Source of the DNA: Isoptericola dokdonensis DS-3
Lineage (GTDB): Bacteria > Actinomycetota > Actinomycetes > Actinomycetales > Cellulomonadaceae
Direction: 5' to 3'
Assembly (NCBI RefSeq): GCF_001636295.1
Contig: NZ_CP014209.1
Span: 1,612,001-1,676,000, forward strand
Length of the DNA stretch: 64,000 bases
This document shows positions 26,668 to 37,734 of this stretch, in pieces. The translations under genes were made by a program, and so were the position numbers. Each line of letters begins with the position of its first letter. Position 1 is the first letter of the stretch. The notes below the pieces were generated by a model, which made no database searches, had not been told where the DNA came from, and saw nothing but the letters and a program-made list of their open reading frames with translations.

Positions 26668-27030
26668 TCAAGCCCCTCCGGGTCGGGCGGGGCCGTCGAG
26701 CAGACGGCGGACACGATCGGCGACCATCGGGAGGTGCCGCTCGAGGATGGTCCAGACGATGGCCGGGTCCACGACGTCGTACCCGTGCGCCACGAGGTTG
26801 CGCGCGTCCTTGAGGCGGCGGAGCCCGAGGTCCGGGTGCTGGTCGACGAACGACGAGTCGTCGCGATCGATGCGCGCCACCGCCTCGCCCAGGCGGATGA
26901 GCAGGTCCTCCCCCGCGTAGCGCAGCATCTCGTCGGCGTCGTAGGCGGTTCGGCCCCGGGAGACCAGCCGGGACGCCGCGTCGGCGTGGTCGACCAGGTC
27001 GCGCAGGAGTCGCCCGGTCCGTGGTGTCAC
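26668..27030 (-). CDS. HepT-like (DUF86) RNase toxin
   Basis: 120 aa, all-helical HEPN protein. The RX4HXY catalytic motif is intact in RNLVAHGY (near residues 77-84). HepT toxins cleave RNA and are silenced by AMPylation of the motif tyrosine by MntA. The GTG start overlaps the stop of the upstream nucleotidyltransferase gene by 4 nt. Toxin activity is inferred from family and context. Confidence 0.85.
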   Translation of the reverse strand: MTPRTGRLLRDLVDHADAASRLVSRGRTAYDADEMLRYAGEDLLIRLGEAVARIDRDDSSFVDQHPDLGLRRLKDARNLVAHGYDVVDPAIVWTILERHLPMVADRVRRLLDGPARPGGA

Positions 27031-27464
27031 AGCGGGACGGCTTCGTCGAGGATCGCGCGGTGCTTCTCCTTCAGCCCGCCCTCGCTGACGACGTCGACGT
27101 GGACCCCCAGGAGCTCGGAGAGCTCGCGCCCCGTCGAGACGAACGTCCAGGCCGCCTCCGGCGGGACGGTCACGAGGAGGTCCAGGTCGCTCGCCGGGGT
27201 GTCCTCACCTCGTGCCACCGAGCCGAAGACCCGCGGGTTGCGGCCGCCGTTGCGCTCGACGATCCGGGCGACCTCGTCGCGGTGGGCGCGCAGACGGTCC
27301 GAGGGCCGTACCGTCGCGCGCCGGATCCGCGCGATCATCGCCGGCGACGCGGCGCGCCTGCCCGACTCGTAGGCGGACAGGTTCGACGGCGCGATGCCGG
27401 CGAGCTCGGCCAGGCGGGCCTGGGTCAGGCCCGCCGCCTCCCGCTCCGCCCGGAGATCGACCAC
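27027..27464 (-). CDS. HTH-MntA nucleotidyltransferase antitoxin fusion
   Basis: 145 aa. Residues about 1-58 are an Xre-type HTH (LTQARLAELAGIAPSNLSAY); residues about 75-145 are a minimal nucleotidyltransferase with a perfect GSX10DXD (GSVARGEDTPASDLD) and a later Asp in VHVDVVSE. The MntA part should AMPylate and neutralise the adjacent HepT. The fused HTH would let it repress the operon itself. GTG start at 27464; a GATAAT -10 box lies 8 nt upstream inside a palindrome, so transcription is likely leaderless and autoregulated. Confidence 0.85.
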   Translation of the reverse strand: MVDLRAEREAAGLTQARLAELAGIAPSNLSAYESGRRAASPAMIARIRRATVRPSDRLRAHRDEVARIVERNGGRNPRVFGSVARGEDTPASDLDLLVTVPPEAAWTFVSTGRELSELLGVHVDVVSEGGLKEKHRAILDEAVPL

Positions 27465-27473
27465 GCTGCGACA

Positions 27474-27486
27474 TTATCACTGATAA
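27474..27486. promoter_or_regulatory. Operator palindrome TTATCA-C-TGATAA of the hepT/mntA module
   Basis: Perfect 6-bp arms around one base, the only A/T-rich patch in the region. It overlaps the minus-strand -10 box GATAAT (27478-27473), so binding would occlude the promoter. Likely target of the fused HTH. Confidence 0.65.
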
Positions 27487-27507
27487 CTCCCGCCCCGACG
27501 GCAGCCG

Positions 27508-28212
27508 TCACAGGAGGCGGCGTGCCGCCGCCCAGCGGGTGAGCTCGTTGCGGTTGGAGAGCTGGAGCTTGCGCAGCACGGCGGACACGTGGGTCTCGAC
27601 GGTCTTGACCGAGATGAACAGGTCGCCGCCGACCTCGCGGTAGGTGTACCCGCGGGCGATGAGCCGCATGACCTCCTGCTCCCGCTTGGAGAGCCGGTCG
27701 AGCTCGTCGTCGGCGACGGCGACGTCCCCGGCGGCGGTGCCGAACGCGTCCAGGACGAACCCGGCGAGCCGCGGGGAGAACACGGCGTCGCCGCCGGCGA
27801 CACGGACGACGGCGCCCGACAGGTCGGACGCCGAGATGTTCTTCGTGACGTAGCCGCGCGCCCCGGCGCGGATGACGTCCACGACGTCCTCCGCGGCGTC
27901 GGACACCGACAGCGCGAGGAACCGCGTGGCGCCGCCCAGGTCGGCGCACCGCCGCACCACCTCGGCACCGCCGCCGCCGCTGCCGCCGGGCAGGTGGACG
28001 TCGAGCAGCACGACGGGCGGGCGGTGCTCGTGCACGACGGCGACGGCCTCGTCGACGTCGGCGGCCTCCCCCACGACGGCGACGCGCGCGTCCAGGCTGG
28101 CGCGCACGCCGGTGCGGAACATGTGGTGGTCGTCCACGAGGACGACGGGCACGGCAGCACCGGACGGGCCGGGGGCGCTCCCGCCGGAGTCGGTGGGGCG
28201 GGGTTCGATCAC
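27508..28212 (-). CDS. NarL/LuxR-type response regulator
   Basis: 234 aa. Receiver with D27/D28 and phospho-acceptor D71 (VVLLDVHLPG), lysine in YVTKNIS; C-terminal LuxR HTH LSKREQEVMRLIARGYTYRE and SVKTVETHVSAVLRKLQLSN. Its GTG overlaps the stop of the sensor kinase (GTGA), and GAAGGGA lies about 9 nt before it. Partner of the PspC kinase; the pair resembles LiaRS/MacRS-type envelope-stress systems. Confidence 0.92.
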   Translation of the reverse strand: MIEPRPTDSGGSAPGPSGAAVPVVLVDDHHMFRTGVRASLDARVAVVGEAADVDEAVAVVHEHRPPVVLLDVHLPGGSGGGGAEVVRRCADLGGATRFLALSVSDAAEDVVDVIRAGARGYVTKNISASDLSGAVVRVAGGDAVFSPRLAGFVLDAFGTAAGDVAVADDELDRLSKREQEVMRLIARGYTYREVGGDLFISVKTVETHVSAVLRKLQLSNRNELTRWAAARRLL

Positions 28213-29510
28213 GATCGGGTCCCTTCGGTCGTCGCCGACGACGGCGACTCGGCGCCGGCGGTGCTGCTCGTGCTGCGGGCGGTGCGCGGCATGCGCAGCC
28301 GCACCTCGGTGCCCCACCCGGGCCGGCTGACCACCTCGGCCGCGCCGCCCCGTCGGTGCACCCTGCCCAGGATCGACTCTCGCACCCCGAACCGGTCGGA
28401 CGCGATCTCGTCCATGGCGAACCCGTCGCCGCGGTCGCGGACGAACACCTCGGCGGCGGCGTCGGTGACCTCCAGGTAGACGGTGACGGGCGCGGCGCCG
28501 TGCACGACGGCGTTGACGAGGGCCTCGCGGGTCGCCTGCAGCAGCGCGGCGGTCGCCTCGGTGGGCGGGCAGTCGCCGACGACGACGAGCTCGACCTCGG
28601 CGGCGCGGCCGTCCTCCACCTCGCCGACGAGCCCGCGCAGCTCGGCCGCGAGAGACGTCCCGGCGGGCGGCCGGTCGTCGTACAGCCACTCGCGCAGCTC
28701 CCGCTCCTGGGCGCGAGCCATGCGCGCGACCTCCTCGGAGTCGTCGGCGCGCGCCCGGATGAGCGACAGGGTCTGCAGGACGGAGTCGTGCAGGTGGGCG
28801 GCGATGTCGGCGCGCTCGGCCTCGCGGGCGCGGGCGGCACGCTCGTCGCCGAGCTCGCGCACCAGCCGCAGCCACCAGGGGGCCAGCACCAGGGCGACAC
28901 CGATCAGCACGGCGAGGGACGCGAGGGTGACCGTCAGCAGCTCCCGCGCCGGGGTCCCCTGGACGAACAGCAGCAGCACGCCCGCGGTGACGATGACGAG
29001 GCCGCCGACGAGCCGCAGCAGCACGCCCCGGCGAGAGGTCAGGTTCTGCTCGCTGCGGGAGCGCTGGACCGCGTCGAGCTGGCTCCACGCGAGCGCGGCA
29101 CCACCGGCCACGACCAGCACCGGCAGCCACGTCGTGGGCAGGTCCCAGCCCGCACGGACCGCGAGCAGCAGGGCCGCGCCGACCAGCAGGCCCGCACCGA
29201 CGACGACGTCGCGCGTGGACAGCCCGCCCCCGGCGGCGTCGCGACGCAGCCGCGGCGCGAGCCGGGACACCGCGGCGGGTCGGACCTGCGCGGCCGCGTC
29301 CCGCGGGTCGCCCGCCGGGACGGTGAGCCACCAGAAGACGTACACCGCGACGCCCGCGCCGCCGAAGAGGGCCAGCGCGGCCATCGCGACCCGCACCTGC
29401 CAGGCCGCGACCCCCAGGTGCGCGGCCAGCCCCGCGCAGACGCCGCCCAGCACCCGACCGGCGCGCGGGCGGCGCAACGGCAGGCGGGCAGGGTTCTCGG
29501 TGCTGGTCAC
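28209..29510 (-). CDS. PspC-domain sensor histidine kinase (NarX/LiaS type)
   Basis: 433 aa. N-terminal PspC domain (VLGGVCAGLAAHLGV, first membrane helix after it), three more helices between about residues 100 and 215, HisKA_3 with the phosphorylated His in AHLHDSVLQTL near residue 237, and HATPase with N-box REALVNAVVHG and G-box DRGDGFAMDE. PspC-kinases of actinobacteria monitor the cell envelope. Divergent from two PspC-linked genes that are its likely targets. Confidence 0.92.
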   Translation of the reverse strand: MTSTENPARLPLRRPRAGRVLGGVCAGLAAHLGVAAWQVRVAMAALALFGGAGVAVYVFWWLTVPAGDPRDAAAQVRPAAVSRLAPRLRRDAAGGGLSTRDVVVGAGLLVGAALLLAVRAGWDLPTTWLPVLVVAGGAALAWSQLDAVQRSRSEQNLTSRRGVLLRLVGGLVIVTAGVLLLFVQGTPARELLTVTLASLAVLIGVALVLAPWWLRLVRELGDERAARAREAERADIAAHLHDSVLQTLSLIRARADDSEEVARMARAQERELREWLYDDRPPAGTSLAAELRGLVGEVEDGRAAEVELVVVGDCPPTEATAALLQATREALVNAVVHGAAPVTVYLEVTDAAAEVFVRDRGDGFAMDEIASDRFGVRESILGRVHRRGGAAEVVSRPGWGTEVRLRMPRTARSTSSTAGAESPSSATTEGTRS

Positions 29511-29636
29511 GTCCCGATCGTGTCACGCCCCCGGGCCCGGTCGCGCGCTCCTGAGGGTGACCACCGGGGCGAATCAGGGACGGTTTCAGGGCATCACCCC
29601 ATGCCGCGGGCGCCGCCACGGCGACATGATGCTCGC

Positions 29637-31148
29637 ATGACCACGAACGACAGCTCCGAGCCGGGCGTCCCGCCCGGACCGTCCGGCCCCGCCCCGCGGC
29701 CCGCCGGGAACCAGTTCTTCGACTCGCTGCGCCGGATCGGCGTCGCCCGCTCCGACGACCGCTGGATCGGCGGCGTCGCGGCCGGGGTCGGCGAGCGGTA
29801 CGGGCTCGACCCCCTGCTCGTGCGGGGCCTGCTCGTGCTCAGCGTGTTCGTCGGCGGCATCGGGCTGGTGCTCTACGGCATCGCCTGGCTGCTCCTGCCC
29901 GAGCGGTCCGACGGACGCATCCACCTGGAGCAGACCCTGCGCGGCACGTTCGACGTCGCCGTCGTCGGCGCCGCGATCATGCTCGTCGTCGGCTTCACGT
30001 GGAGCGGCGGCATCTGGCCGTGGTGGGGCGGTCCCGCCGAGTGGGTCGTGGTGCTGCTGTGGATCGCCTTCTGGGCCGCCGTCGTGTGGCTCGTGGTCAA
30101 GATGGTGCGCACGCGCCGCCGCGACGGCGCCGCCGCGGGCAACCCGGCCGGCCCCCCGCCCGGACCGTGGGCCGGGGCGGCTCCCACGGACCCTCCCGCG
30201 GCCTCGGCTGAGCCGTCGTCGCGCCCGACGACGTCCCCCGCCGAGGCGTTCACCCCCGCCCCCCGGGCGCACTACGTGTCCGCCCCCGTCACGCCCCCAG
30301 CGTCCGAGACCTCCTGGACCCCGCCGCCCGCACGGTCCGCCCGCCTCCGCGACGGCGCCACGCAGCCGGGTGGCCACGTCCCGCCGGTGCCGCCCGCGCC
30401 GCCGCTGCCGCCCGTGGGCCCGCCGCCCGCGCCGCGCCCCCGCACCCCGCGGGCCGGGTCCACGACGGTGGGGATCGTCGTCGGCCTCTCGCTGCTGCTC
30501 GGCGCCGCGATCCTGGCCGCGGGCCTCACGTTCGACCCGGCCGGGTCGGCGTGGGCGCTGTGGCTCGGCGGCACCCTCGTCCTGCTCGGTGCCGCCGTCG
30601 TGGTCACCGGGCTGCGCGGACGCCGCGGCGGCGGCCTGACCGCCCTCGCGATCCTCGGACTGATCGCCGCCGCCGTCACCTGGCCGTTCGCCGCCGGCGG
30701 GCAGAGCTGGGACTGGGACGGCTGGTCGTGGGACGAGGACGCGCAGATCGCGACCTCGGCCGGCACCGTCGTCGGGCAGGGCGAGGTCACGCCCCGCTCC
30801 GTCGACGAGGCCGCCGCCGGCTACCGGATCCAGTTCGGCGACGCGACGCTCGACCTCACCGGGCTCGACCTGTCGGGCGTCGAGCCGGGCGCCCCGGCCG
30901 TCGTCCCCGTCGAGACCACGGGCGGTCGCGCCGTCATCGAGATCCCCGACGGCGTCGCCGTCGAGGCCGTCGTCGACCTCAACGCCGGCCACTTCGCGTG
31001 GGACGTCGACGACCAGCACCTGTCCGTCAACGGCTTCACCGGCGGACCCGCCACCTACCGCAGCGTCGAGGCGGAGAACAGCGGCCCCGTGCTGCTGCTC
31101 GACGTCGACGCCCGCGCCGGAGAACTCGTCATCCAGGAGAGCCGATGA
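29637..31148 (+). CDS. PspC-domain membrane protein
   Basis: 503 aa. Disordered start, PspC domain (DRWIGGVAAGVGERYGLDPL and the following helix FVGGIGLVLYGIAWLLLP), two more helices, a long Pro-rich linker (about residues 170-285), three helices (TTVGIVVGLSLLLGAAILAA and two following), then an external beta-rich C-terminal domain (about residues 380-503) of the LiaF-like type. Leaderless start possible: CATGAT ends 6 nt before the ATG. Probably the membrane partner or output of the adjacent two-component system. Confidence 0.85.
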   Translation: MTTNDSSEPGVPPGPSGPAPRPAGNQFFDSLRRIGVARSDDRWIGGVAAGVGERYGLDPLLVRGLLVLSVFVGGIGLVLYGIAWLLLPERSDGRIHLEQTLRGTFDVAVVGAAIMLVVGFTWSGGIWPWWGGPAEWVVVLLWIAFWAAVVWLVVKMVRTRRRDGAAAGNPAGPPPGPWAGAAPTDPPAASAEPSSRPTTSPAEAFTPAPRAHYVSAPVTPPASETSWTPPPARSARLRDGATQPGGHVPPVPPAPPLPPVGPPPAPRPRTPRAGSTTVGIVVGLSLLLGAAILAAGLTFDPAGSAWALWLGGTLVLLGAAVVVTGLRGRRGGGLTALAILGLIAAAVTWPFAAGGQSWDWDGWSWDEDAQIATSAGTVVGQGEVTPRSVDEAAAGYRIQFGDATLDLTGLDLSGVEPGAPAVVPVETTGGRAVIEIPDGVAVEAVVDLNAGHFAWDVDDQHLSVNGFTGGPATYRSVEAENSGPVLLLDVDARAGELVIQESR

Positions 31149-31966
31149 GCACCGACCCGTACCGTGACCCGTCCGACCGTCCGACCGGCTCGCCGGCCGA
31201 CCCGGACGTGACCGAGCCCGGGACGACCGAACCGGTCACTCCCGACGCCGTCGACACCGATCGTGCCGATGCCGCGCCCGACGGCCCGCTCGACGCCACC
31301 GACCCGACGGACGCGACGGTCGAGGCGGACGCGGACCACGGGACACCCGTCGTCACGCACGACGAGCTCCCGGAGCCGCCCGGCTCGACGCAGGTGCTCC
31401 CCGTCGAGCACGCCGAGCCGAACGACACCCAGGTGCTGTCCGCGAGCCCGGCGGAGTCCGCGCCGGACGACACCCAGGTCCTGGGTGCCACCTCCGCCGA
31501 TCCGGCCCCCGGCGGCACCCGCGTCTTCCCGGCGGCGACCCCCGCGTCGCAGACCCCCGACGCGTGGACCGATCCCGACGCGTCGTCGGGGCTCCACGAC
31601 CCCGGGTACGCCACCCCGGCGCCGGCGGCCGGCGCCGACCCGTTCGCGGCGTCGGCCGCGTCCCCCGTCCCGGCGGCACCGTCGGCAGCCTCGGGCCCGG
31701 CCGCGCCGTCGGCGGACTCCGGGGCGGCCGTCCCGGTCGCCACGGTGCCGGCACCGCTGGTCAGCACCGGGCCCCGCACCAGCACGGTCGTGTGGGGGCT
31801 CGTCGTCGCGGTGATCGGGTGCGGTCTGCTCGCCCAGGCCGCAGGTGCCAGCATCGACCTCCAGCTCGCGACGATCCTGCTGCTCGGAGTCGCGGGCGTC
31901 CTGCTGGTGGTCGGCTCCGTCGTCAGCGCGGCCCGCCGCAAGCGCCGCCGTCCGACGGCGGCCTGA
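31145..31966 (+). CDS. Pro/Ala-rich membrane-anchored protein with TQVL repeats
   Basis: 273 aa. A long acidic disordered N-terminus contains four repeats of (S/D/G)T(Q/R)V(L/F): STQVL, DTQVL, DTQVL, GTRVF (about residues 80-125). Two membrane helices follow near the C-terminus (VVWGLVVAVIGCGLLAQAAG and LATILLLGVAGVLLVVGSVV), and the tail is basic (RRKRRRPTAA). Starts in the stop of the PspC gene (ATGA), so coupled. The spaced threonines look like possible Ser/Thr-kinase targets (inference). No known family. Confidence 0.8.
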   Translation: MSTDPYRDPSDRPTGSPADPDVTEPGTTEPVTPDAVDTDRADAAPDGPLDATDPTDATVEADADHGTPVVTHDELPEPPGSTQVLPVEHAEPNDTQVLSASPAESAPDDTQVLGATSADPAPGGTRVFPAATPASQTPDAWTDPDASSGLHDPGYATPAPAAGADPFAASAASPVPAAPSAASGPAAPSADSGAAVPVATVPAPLVSTGPRTSTVVWGLVVAVIGCGLLAQAAGASIDLQLATILLLGVAGVLLVVGSVVSAARRKRRRPTAA

Positions 31967-32004
31967 CCGCGACGACCTCCCCCCGGGGCGGACCCCGGGG
32001 CACC

Positions 32005-32040
32005 CGGACGGCCCGGACACCTCGGTGTCCGGGCCGTCCG
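32005..32040. terminator. Bidirectional terminator hairpin
   Basis: Perfect 17-bp arms (CGGACGGCCCGGACACC and its complement) around TC, between two convergent genes. No U-tract on either side. Confidence 0.75.
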
Positions 32041-32062
32041 GCGTACTCCCCCAGCGGTGATG

Positions 32063-32797
32063 TCAGGCGCGGTCGGTACCGTCCTGCCGCCGGGTCGGGT
32101 CGACCGGCTCGGTGTGGGCGTCCGGGGCCGGGGCCGAGGACGCCGGCGGCGTGGCGGGCGGCTGGTCGGCCGGCGCCGGGTCTGCCGTCGGTGCGGCGGC
32201 CGGCGGTGCGGCGGCCGGCGGTGCGGCGGCCGGCGGTGCGGCGGCCGTGGGCGGCGGGTCGTGAGCGATGGCGGAGTGCCGCGCAGGGGCGGACGGCGCC
32301 GCCGCGGTCCCCGCCTCGGACAGCCCGCCGCCGGAGGCGAGCGCCGGCGTCTCGACGGACACCTCCGATCCTCCGGCCAGCCGTCTCAGCGCGATCCCGA
32401 TGAGGATGAACATCAGGCCCAGCCCGATGACGAGGGCGCAGACGCCGAACGCGACGACGGACGTGAACAGCGACGCCCGCAGGAACGACGCGTTCATGAC
32501 CGTCGCCCGGACGGGGTCGTCCTGCTCGAGCTCGGCGTACGTGGCACCGCCCGAGGCCTCCAGGGCGTGCTTGTTGATGACCTCGGCCTGCGCGAAGGCG
32601 GTGAACGGTCCGGCGACCTCCTGGCCGGCGAACATGTTCGCGTCGTCGGAGACGACGATCTTCTCCTCCTGGAGCGTCAGGGACACGACGATCCAGACGA
32701 CGACCCCGGCGACGATCAGGATCACCCCGACGACGAGGGAGAACATCCCGATCCCCCGCACTCCTCTCGGGGGACGGACTGTGACGGTGCTCGACAT
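32063..32797 (-). CDS. Two-helix membrane protein with AAPP repeat tail
   Basis: 244 aa: a cytoplasmic start, membrane helix 1 ([20 protein letters not shown]), an external loop of about 65 residues ([17 protein letters not shown]..), helix 2 ([20 protein letters not shown]), then an Ala/Pro-rich cytoplasmic tail. The tail includes PPAAA repeats encoded by a 15-bp tandem repeat at 32191-32246. Resembles actinobacterial conserved membrane proteins of unknown function. A 31-bp palindrome lies just upstream of its start. Confidence 0.75.
   Translation of the reverse strand: MSSTVTVRPPRGVRGIGMFSLVVGVILIVAGVVVWIVVSLTLQEEKIVVSDDANMFAGQEVAGPFTAFAQAEVINKHALEASGGATYAELEQDDPVRATVMNASFLRASLFTSVVAFGVCALVIGLGLMFILIGIALRRLAGGSEVSVETPALASGGGLSEAGTAAAPSAPARHSAIAHDPPPTAAAPPAAAPPAAAPPAAAPTADPAPADQPPATPPASSAPAPDAHTEPVDPTRRQDGTDRA
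32191..32246. repeat. 15-bp coding tandem repeat (about 3.7 copies)
   Basis: GTGCGGCGGCCGGCG repeated exactly at 32191, 32206 and 32221, with a partial copy at 32236. In frame, adding five residues per unit. Copy number could vary between strains. Confidence 0.85.
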
Positions 32798-32815
32798 GGC
32801 TCAACCTCTCGGTCG

Positions 32816-32846
32816 CTGGTGAAGAAACTGTGACGTGCTTCACCAG
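32816..32846. promoter_or_regulatory. Operator-like inverted repeat CTGGTGAAG-N13-CTTCACCAG
   Basis: Perfect 9-bp arms, beginning 19 bp upstream of the start of the gene at 32797. Position suggests a regulator site over its promoter. No adjacent regulator gene is obvious. Confidence 0.6.
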
Positions 32847-32934
32847 CACGGTAGCCCGGCGTGCGCGTCGCCGCCCTGCGAACAGTGAGGTCAGCGTCGT
32901 GACGGCGGCCCCGCGACCGTCCCCGAGAACGCCG

Positions 32935-32965
32935 CACGCCCGGCCGAGGAACCCGGCCGGGCGTG
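32935..32965 (-). terminator. Hairpin after guaA
   Basis: CACGCCCGGCC-N9-GGCCGGGCGTG, 11-bp arms, 39 bp past the guaA stop. Confidence 0.75.
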
Positions 32966-33003
32966 GGGACGTCGACGGCGCGGGGGCCGTCAGCTGCGGG
33001 AGG

Positions 33004-34593
33004 TCACTCCCACTCGATGGTGCCCGGCGGCTTGCTCGTCACGTCGAGGACGACGCGGTTGACTTCGGAGACCTCGTTGGTGATCCGGGTCGAGATGATC
33101 GACAGCACGTCGTAGGGCAGGCGCGTCCAGTCGGCCGTCATGGCGTCCTCCGACGACACGGGGCGCAGCACGATCGGGTGGCCGTAGGTGCGGCCGTCAC
33201 CCTGGACGCCCACGGAGCGGACGTCGGCGAGCAGCACGACGGGGCACTGCCAGATCTCCTCGTCCAGCCCGGCCCGGGTCAGCTCCTCGCGGGCGATGGC
33301 GTCGGCCTGGCGCAGGATGTCCAGCCGCTCGGCCGTGACCTCGCCGACGATGCGGATGCCGAGGCCGGGACCGGGGAACGGCTGCCGGGCGACGATCGGC
33401 TCCGGCACGCCGAGCTCGCGACCCACCGCTCGGACCTCGTCCTTGAACAGCGTGCGCAGCGGCTCGACCAGCGAGAACTGGAGGTCGTCGGGCAGGCCGC
33501 CCACGTTGTGGTGGCTCTTGATGTTGGCCGCGCCCTCGCCGCCGCCGGACTCCACGACGTCCGGGTACAGGGTGCCCTGGACGAGGAACTTGACCTCCTC
33601 GCCGTGCTCGCCGGCGTCGGCGACGACGTCGCGCGCGGCGTCCTCGAAGACGCGGATGAACTCGCGGCCGATGATCTTGCGCTTGGTCTCGGGGTCGGAG
33701 TGCCCGGCGAGCGCGTCGAGGAACCGCTTGCGCTCGTCCCGCACGACGAGGTTCACGCCGGTGGCCGCGACGAAGTCGCGCTCGACCTGCTCCACCTCGC
33801 CCTCGCGCAGCAGACCGTGGTCGACGAACACGCAGGTGAGCTGGTCCCCGACCGCCCGCTGCACGAGCGCTGCGGCGACCGACGAGTCGACGCCGCCGGA
33901 CAGCCCGCAGACCACCCGGGCGTCACCGACCTGCGCGCGGATCGCCGCGACCTGGTCGGCGATGACGTTGCCCGGCGTCCAGTCCGGCGCCAGCCCGGCG
34001 CCCTCGTACAGGAAGTGCTCCAGCACGGTCTGCCCGTGCGCGGAGTGCTTGACCTCCGGGTGCCACTGCACGCCGTAGAGGCGACGGCCGCCGTCCTCGA
34101 ACGCCGCGACGGGCGAGCCGGGCGAGGTGGCGAGCACCTCGAAGCCCGCGGGCGCCTCGTGCACGGCGTCGCCGTGGCTCATCCACGTGGTCTGGTGCTC
34201 CGGGGTGCCGGCGAGCAGCACGCCGGCGGAGCACACCTCGACCTCGGTGCCGCCGTACTCGCGCGCTCCCGTCTGGGCGACCTTGCCGCCGAGCGCCGCG
34301 GCCATCGCCTGGAACCCGTAGCAGATGCCGAGCACGGGCACGCCGGCCTCGAACAGCGCCGGGTCGACGAACGGCGCGCCGGTGGCGTACACCGAGGACG
34401 GCCCTCCGGACAGGATGATCGCGGCCGGGTCCTTGGCCAGCATCTGCTCCGTGGTGAACGTGTGCGGCACGATCTCGGAGTAGACGTTCGCCTCGCGCAC
34501 GCGACGCGCGATGAGCTGGGCGTACTGGGCGCCGAAGTCGACGACCAGCACGGGCCGGGGCGTGGGATCGGGGGTGGTGGCGGGAGACGTCAC
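33004..34593 (-). CDS. guaA: GMP synthase (glutamine-hydrolysing)
   Basis: Converts XMP, ATP and glutamine to GMP; 529 aa. Class-I amidotransferase half with nucleophile Cys in [10 protein letters not shown] and His/Glu in QWHPEV; ATP-pyrophosphatase half with PP-loop [12 protein letters not shown]-terminal dimer domain ends KPPGTIEWE, as in known GuaA. The GTG start follows a TATCCT -10 box by 6 nt (leaderless). With guaB, guaB3 and SURF1 nearby this is the conserved actinobacterial gua neighbourhood, here interrupted by other genes. Confidence 0.96.
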   Translation of the reverse strand: MTSPATTPDPTPRPVLVVDFGAQYAQLIARRVREANVYSEIVPHTFTTEQMLAKDPAAIILSGGPSSVYATGAPFVDPALFEAGVPVLGICYGFQAMAAALGGKVAQTGAREYGGTEVEVCSAGVLLAGTPEHQTTWMSHGDAVHEAPAGFEVLATSPGSPVAAFEDGGRRLYGVQWHPEVKHSAHGQTVLEHFLYEGAGLAPDWTPGNVIADQVAAIRAQVGDARVVCGLSGGVDSSVAAALVQRAVGDQLTCVFVDHGLLREGEVEQVERDFVAATGVNLVVRDERKRFLDALAGHSDPETKRKIIGREFIRVFEDAARDVVADAGEHGEEVKFLVQGTLYPDVVESGGGEGAANIKSHHNVGGLPDDLQFSLVEPLRTLFKDEVRAVGRELGVPEPIVARQPFPGPGLGIRIVGEVTAERLDILRQADAIAREELTRAGLDEEIWQCPVVLLADVRSVGVQGDGRTYGHPIVLRPVSSEDAMTADWTRLPYDVLSIISTRITNEVSEVNRVVLDVTSKPPGTIEWE

Positions 34594-34640
34594 CGCCCCA
34601 GGATAGTCGCCCGCCCGCGCGGCACGGTCACCCCTCGAGG

Positions 34641-35285
34641 TCACCCCTCGAGGCGGTCCCGCAGCGCGCGCGCCGCCCGCTCGGGGTCGGCCGCCTGCGT
34701 GACGGCCCGCACGACGACGACCCGGGTCGCCCCCGCGTCGAGCACGGCGTCGAGCCGCTCGCCGTCGATGCCGCCGATCGCGAACCAGGGCGTCGTCGGG
34801 CCGCTCGCGGCGACGTCGCGCAGCAGGTCGAGGCCGACGGCGGCGCGGCCGGGCTTGGTGGGGGTCGCCCAGAGCGGGCCGACGCAGAAGTAGTCGGTGC
34901 CGGGGTCGGCCGCCGCGGCGGCGGCCTGGGCGGCCGAGTGCGTGGAGCGTCCCAGCACCGGACCGGGGCCGAGCAGCGACCGCACGGCCGCCGTCGGCAG
35001 GTCGCCCTGGCCCATGTGCACCACCGGCGCGCCGGTGAGGGAGGCAATGTCCGCCCGGTCGTTGACCGCCCACAGGGCGCCGTGCTCGGCGGCCACCCGG
35101 GCCACGAGCTCCTGCAGCTCCAGCTCGCGGGCGACGTCGAGGGTCTTGTCGCGCAGCTGCACGACGTCGACCCCGCCGGAGAGCACCGCGTGCAGGAAGT
35201 CCTCCAGGTCTCCACGCTCCTCACGGGCGTCGGTGCACAGGTAGAGGCGGGCGGCGGCCAGGCGGGTGCGGGCGTCGACGGTCAC
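34641..35285 (-). CDS. thiE: Thiamine-phosphate synthase
   Basis: Joins the HMP-PP and thiazole-phosphate halves into thiamine phosphate; 214 aa TIM barrel. Motifs: [78 protein letters not shown] and [13 protein letters not shown] start at 35285 chosen as first start ahead of the conserved barrel. Divergent from thiO; no riboswitch on its own side. Confidence 0.94.
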   Translation of the reverse strand: MTVDARTRLAAARLYLCTDAREERGDLEDFLHAVLSGGVDVVQLRDKTLDVARELELQELVARVAAEHGALWAVNDRADIASLTGAPVVHMGQGDLPTAAVRSLLGPGPVLGRSTHSAAQAAAAAADPGTDYFCVGPLWATPTKPGRAAVGLDLLRDVAASGPTTPWFAIGGIDGERLDAVLDAGATRVVVVRAVTQAADPERAARALRDRLEG

Positions 35286-35343
35286 GGTTCGCGAGCCTAG
35301 CCGCCGACGTCGGCGCAGGTCGTCGCCGCTCGGCGGGGGCCGG

Positions 35344-35349
35344 TAGGGT
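35344..35349 (+). promoter_or_regulatory. -10 box (TAGGGT) of the thiO-thiS-thiG operon
   Basis: Sits just ahead of the TPP aptamer; initiation would be near 35356, at the 5' edge of the riboswitch. Confidence 0.55.
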
Positions 35350-35354
35350 GGTCC

Positions 35355-35440
35355 GAGCACGGGAGCCCTGCGCAGGGCTGAGAGGGCGCGGCGGCGCCGA
35401 CCGTCGAACCTGATCTGGGTCATGCCAGCGAAGGGAGCAC
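35355..35440 (+). ncRNA. TPP riboswitch (THI element)
   Basis: Conserved THI-box blocks are present in order: GGGAGCCC, GGGCTGAGAGGGC, GACCGTCGAACCTGATC and TGGGTCATGCCAGCGAAGGGA. The final AAGGGAG doubles as the ribosome site of thiO, 7 nt before its ATG (35444), so thiamine-pyrophosphate binding would hide it. No separate terminator hairpin is seen between aptamer and ATG, which favours translational control. Confidence 0.95.
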
Positions 35441-35443
35441 ACC

Positions 35444-37727
<2,284 letters not shown>

Positions 37728-37734
37728 CCGGGCG

